Assembly (NCBI GenBank): GCA_964579675.1
Contig: CAZOIA010000209.1
Coordinates: forward strand, 1 to 9,309
DNA from: CAZOIA01 sp964579675
Lineage (GTDB): Bacteria; Planctomycetota; Phycisphaerae; UBA1845; PWPN01
DNA length: 9,309 nucleotides
Direction: 5' to 3'
The translations under genes were made by a program, and so were the position numbers. Shown here piece after piece: positions 6,966 through 9,309 of the stretch (its first letter is position 1; each line of letters starts with the position of its first letter). The notes below the pieces were generated by a model. That model saw only the letters and a program-made list of their open reading frames with translations, was not told where the DNA came from and did not search any database.

Positions 6966-8105
6966 TCACTTCTCACTTCCTTGATCCGTGTGAATCGTCG
7001 GTTTCACATCCGGGATACCACGCTGGGTAGCCGGCACCGGCCGGCCGGGCTTGCGCATCGGCCTCACCACTTCCCGCCAGACATGGTACGCCGGCCGCGG
7101 CCGCAGGTCCTTGTCGCACAAGCCGAACAGCCCGTCCTTGCCGCGATGAAAATCGGCCATGGTCAGATACACCGCCACGGTGATGAACTCGTAGTGGACC
7201 AGGTAGTCGATGGCCCGCCGGGCGAATGGGCCCTGTTTGGCGGGGCCGATCTTCTCGAACGCCCAGCCGAACTCGGTGCACCAGATCGGCTTGCCTGCAT
7301 CGCCGTGCTTGACCATCACCGCGCGGTAGTCTTCGATTCGCTTGAAGTCGAACGCTTCGTCGCCCTGCGGTGCCTCGTAGGGCGGCCAGGGGTTCACCCC
7401 CACCGCATCACAATACGCTTTGCCGCCCTGTTTGTAGATCGTGTCCAGAAACCCGGGATTGCGACCTAGGTGCCCGCCCGTGCCCACGATGCAATCCGGG
7501 TCGCCGGCCTTGAGGGCCTGGTACGCCCGTTTGAGCCAGCGCGTATAGGCGATCGGATCGGCCTTCGGCATCCAGCCCGGGTCGATGTCCACATTGTTGC
7601 CGTACTGGTAATACCGGATCCGGCCCCGGTACCGTCTGGCAAGCCGGCGGCAGAATGCTTCAAACAGCGGTGCCGACTCCTCCGCCGGGGCGAACGTGCC
7701 CGCCTGGCCGGTCGGAGTCGCCCAGCCCGGCGTGGTTGCAATCAGGCCGATCACCTCGATGTCCATGTCCAGCAGGCGATTGAGGCCCTTCTTCTCCTCG
7801 GGGATCTGCCAGTTGTACTCGGCGGGCTCCTGCTCGATCGTCGCCCAGTCGAACCCGAACCGCGTTGCGGTGACGCCCGCCGCCTCGACCCGCTCGCTCA
7901 GTAGCCGGTTGAAGTCCTCGGGCATCTCATAGACCGTGCTCCGCCCGTCCCAGATGATGCCGCAGCCGAAGATGAACGGCCGCTCGCGCATCGCCCGCTC
8001 GTGATCCGCCTGGGTGACCCTGACCGGTTTGACCTTGAACTCAGCAAGCGCCGGCTCGCCGCCCGCTACCGCGCCCACCAGAAGGAAGGTCGCACGCATT
8101 CTCAT
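6966..8105 (-). CDS. Secreted glycoside hydrolase clan A-type TIM-barrel protein (GH39/GH5-like), acid/base Glu apparently replaced
   Basis: A 379-residue exported protein. The signal peptide has a basic start (MRMR), a core ATFLLVGAVAG and an ALA cleavage site before E22. The mature part looks like a beta/alpha barrel: TRFGFDWATIEQEPAEYNW early, LIATTPGWATP, RIRYYQYGNNVDI, AVGVNPWPPYEAPQ, IWCTEFGWA, and LFGLCDKDLRPRPAYHVW near the end, a layout typical of GH39/GH5-like xylosidase or glucanase relatives. The nucleophile position is Glu278 in TEFGW. The acid/base position, normally NE at the end of strand 4, is N170-N171 (AAC AAT). It may therefore bind rather than cleave glycans, or use another acid. 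The frame is open to 8234, but the signal peptide points to the ATG at 8105 (or 8099); neither has a strong ribosome site. It is the first gene of the four-gene cluster, and its stop lies one base before the next ATG. Confidence 0.8.
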   Translation of the reverse strand: MRMRATFLLVGAVAGGEPALAEFKVKPVRVTQADHERAMRERPFIFGCGIIWDGRSTVYEMPEDFNRLLSERVEAAGVTATRFGFDWATIEQEPAEYNWQIPEEKKGLNRLLDMDIEVIGLIATTPGWATPTGQAGTFAPAEESAPLFEAFCRRLARRYRGRIRYYQYGNNVDIDPGWMPKADPIAYTRWLKRAYQALKAGDPDCIVGTGGHLGRNPGFLDTIYKQGGKAYCDAVGVNPWPPYEAPQGDEAFDFKRIEDYRAVMVKHGDAGKPIWCTEFGWAFEKIGPAKQGPFARRAIDYLVHYEFITVAVYLTMADFHRGKDGLFGLCDKDLRPRPAYHVWREVVRPMRKPGRPVPATQRGIPDVKPTIHTDQGSEK

Positions 8106-8321
8106 GCGGCCCAGTGTACGCGCCTGCCGCGGAAAATCACACAGTCGGCACCCCGGCCCGGGTCTTGCCCTCTGCAGATGGGGTGAAAACCTGTCGGTAA
8201 GCGGACGCCTGCCCCCAAGATGCGGAAAACACACATCCCCGTTGCTGTTCTCGACCCCGATCGGCCGAAGAGTATGGAGTGACGGGCGCGATCACTCTGC
8301 TGGGCTGACCTACCCGGTGGC

Positions 8322-8837
8322 ATGATGAAAGCGAGATGCCCGAAGTGCGGTCGGAAGCTTGCGTTCAGTGAGGGCGCCATTGGCCGGCGCGGACGCTGCG
8401 GTGCCTGCGGGCAAGTCCTGGCCGTCCTACGGCCCGGCAAACTGTACTGCCTGGAAACGGAGGCGGCCGGCGAGACGGTCATCGCAGCGAGCAAGACCAT
8501 CATCGATGAAGAGCCGGGGCCGGCTCTTCCCTTACGCCCCCCCATACCCAAGAAGTTCAAGCTCGGAGATTGCCTCAGGTTGTACCAACCCTGGGTCGTG
8601 CTGTTGGCCTTCTCCGGGCTTGTCGGGGCCCTGGTGAGCGCCCCCGCCGTGTGGCGGACCTGGCAACGGCCAGCGACGCCGCCGGCCGATCCGGCGCACC
8701 TCGACGCTGCTGTTGCCGCTTCGCCCGCAGCCCCGGAGGTCCCCTCGTCGCCGGCGCCCACGTCCAACGCCCCGGCCTGGCAATCCATGACCCTGCCGGC
8801 AACCAGACCGTCGCCGTCATCGAGCCCGGCCCCATAG
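8322..8837 (+). CDS. Zinc-ribbon, single-pass membrane protein with Pro/Ala-rich tail; function unknown
   Basis: A 171-residue protein. Residues 6-29 are a zinc ribbon (CPKCGRKL and CGACG; ligands C6, C9, C26, C29) with the intervening pattern AFSEGAIGRRGR, like the small ribbons common in planctomycete proteins. An acidic linker follows (KTIIDEEPGP), then a membrane helix at about 90-111 (PWVVLLAFSGLVGALVSAPAVW). The last 55 residues are a Pro/Ala/Ser-rich tail ending SPSSSPAP. With no signal peptide, the ribbon should be cytoplasmic and the tail outside. Start candidates are the ATG at 8322 or 8325, with GGTGG just upstream. The gene diverges from the hydrolase gene across 216 nt in which I found no convincing promoter. 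I do not recognise a named family. Confidence 0.75.
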   Translation: MMKARCPKCGRKLAFSEGAIGRRGRCGACGQVLAVLRPGKLYCLETEAAGETVIAASKTIIDEEPGPALPLRPPIPKKFKLGDCLRLYQPWVVLLAFSGLVGALVSAPAVWRTWQRPATPPADPAHLDAAVAASPAAPEVPSSPAPTSNAPAWQSMTLPATRPSPSSSPAP

Positions 8838-8907
8838 CCAACGAACTGACCGGATTCGTCGTTCTTCGTTCATCATGTCGCTGCCGTTTCCGGCTCCCGG
8901 GTGGGAG

Positions 8908-8935
8908 TTGACGCGTCCGGGGACCAGGATACACT
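8908..8935 (+). promoter_or_regulatory. Sigma-70-type promoter of the small lipoprotein gene
   Basis: TTGACG (8908-8913), a 16-nt spacer, then TACACT (8930-8935). The -35 matches five of six consensus positions and the -10 four of six. A start near 8942 would give a leader of about 90 nt. A short inverted repeat (CTCCC-GGGT-GGGAG, 8894-8907) abuts the -35 and could be an operator or the end of the upstream transcript. Confidence 0.55.
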
Positions 8936-8946
8936 TCACCGCCGCA

Positions 8947-8974
8947 GGGTCCACGGACCCGTAGCCGTGGATCC
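8947..8974 (+). promoter_or_regulatory. Leader hairpin of the small lipoprotein gene, with an alternative fold
   Basis: GGGTCCACGG (8947-8956) can pair with CCGTGGATCC (8965-8974) in a 10-bp stem with one G-U. The same GGGTCC (8947-8952) can instead pair with GGACCC (8955-8960). The two folds exclude each other. The element sits about 60 nt upstream of the start codon. The pairing is seen in the sequence; any regulatory switch is inference. Confidence 0.4.
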
Positions 8975-9022
8975 CGACGTGGGCCCCGTCGTCGGCGCCC
9001 ATCCTTGCCCCGAACACGAATC

Positions 9023-9026
9023 GGAG
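9023..9026 (+). promoter_or_regulatory. Ribosome binding site of the small lipoprotein gene
   Basis: GGAG six bases before the ATG at 9033. It selects this start over the GTG at 8901, which would add a non-signal-like N-terminus and lie upstream of the promoter's -10. Confidence 0.7.
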
Positions 9027-9032
9027 ATCCCT

Positions 9033-9194
9033 ATGCTCAGAAAGTTGAATCGTTGCTCGCGCTGGCTCACGTTGATCGCGTCGGGGGCAGTGCTGCTGCA
9101 GGCCACCGGCTGTGATTTCGTCATGCAGGCCCTGCAGACCGGTTTCCTGGGGGCCATCACGGGAGGGGTCTACTACCTGGCCCGGAACATCTGA
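9033..9194 (+). CDS. Small lipoprotein, 53 residues, function unknown
   Basis: A very short exported protein. It has a basic start (MLRKLNRCSR), a hydrophobic core (WLTLIASGAVLLQ) and a lipobox ATGC with the lipidated Cys at 27. The mature peptide is only 27 residues: CDFVMQALQTGFLGAITGG and then VYYLARNI. The mature part is mildly hydrophobic and Gly-containing, perhaps an amphipathic helix that lies on the membrane. Small proteins with this LLQ-x-x-GC type of signal are, to my knowledge, repeated in some planctomycete genomes, but I cannot check this here. It has its own promoter and a good ribosome site, which supports a real gene despite its size. Confidence 0.75.
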   Translation: MLRKLNRCSRWLTLIASGAVLLQATGCDFVMQALQTGFLGAITGGVYYLARNI

Positions 9195-9275
9195 CATCTG
9201 ACAGCATGCTCCAAAACGGTGCGGGACGGGGCGCCAATGCTGACTGGCCGGTCTCACGCGGGTGCATGACACTTT

Positions 9276-9301
9276 GGGCGGCTTGTTGGAAGGCGCCGCC
9301 C
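9276..9301 (+). other. Inverted repeat downstream of the lipoprotein gene
   Basis: GGGCGGC (9276-9282) and GCCGCCC (9295-9301) form a perfect 7-bp stem with a 12-nt loop, 81 nt after the lipoprotein stop. No T-run follows within the window, so it is not called a terminator. The rest of 9195-9309 shows only a doubled TCTGACA at the stop codon and no gene. Confidence 0.35.
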
Positions 9302-9309
9302 CCAGGTGT

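Noticed and set aside
8097..8121. TACACT just upstream of the hydrolase ATG as a -10 box
   Set aside because: No matching -35 lies 16-18 nt upstream, and it would give an almost leaderless transcript.
8102..8788. 228-codon minus-strand frame opposite the zinc-ribbon gene
   Set aside because: The plus strand has a four-Cys ribbon and a membrane helix. The minus frame is low-complexity and runs into the hydrolase start.

Overview
The window is GC-rich, gene-dense bacterial chromosome. The gene set suggests a planctomycete or a close relative. The hints are a dnaG-rpoD pair, an uncharacterised uroporphyrinogen-decarboxylase-fold paralogue ending in a GRY motif, a zinc-ribbon/membrane/Pro-rich protein, and a very small lipoprotein with an LLQATGC lipobox. 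This placement is inference from family content, not from a marker-gene comparison.

Seven genes lie on the minus strand and two on the plus strand. Reading the minus strand from right to left: a secreted clan-A-type glycoside hydrolase (8105-6966), a nucleotidyltransferase-like protein (6964-6239), a TPM-domain membrane protein with a Gly-rich tail (6249-5425), and a LemA protein that probably carries an N-terminal zinc ribbon (5441-4761). These four are packed with a 1-nt gap or short overlaps and look like one transcript. After 166 nt comes a uroporphyrinogen-decarboxylase-family protein (4594-3473). A non-coding stretch of about 326 nt (3147-3472) follows. It holds a hairpin just after that stop codon, an AT-rich block, a near-consensus sigma-70 promoter and a structured leader. 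The promoter drives dnaG (3146-1218) and rpoD (1122 to the window edge, 3' end missing), the replication/transcription-initiation pair of the classical macromolecular synthesis operon, without rpsU immediately upstream.

On the plus strand, diverging from the hydrolase, are a zinc-ribbon/transmembrane/Pro-rich protein (8322-8837) and a 53-residue lipoprotein (9033-9194). The lipoprotein has its own promoter and a leader that can form two mutually exclusive hairpins. The last 115 nt hold only an inverted repeat.

The dnaG-rpoD half is housekeeping. The four-gene cluster is the more interesting half. TPM and LemA proteins recur together as envelope proteins of poorly known function. Here they are joined to a nucleotidyltransferase-like protein that lacks the catalytic acidic pair and to a secreted hydrolase-fold protein whose acid/base Glu appears replaced by Asn. 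I saw no CRISPR array, tRNA, rRNA, insertion sequence or phage gene.
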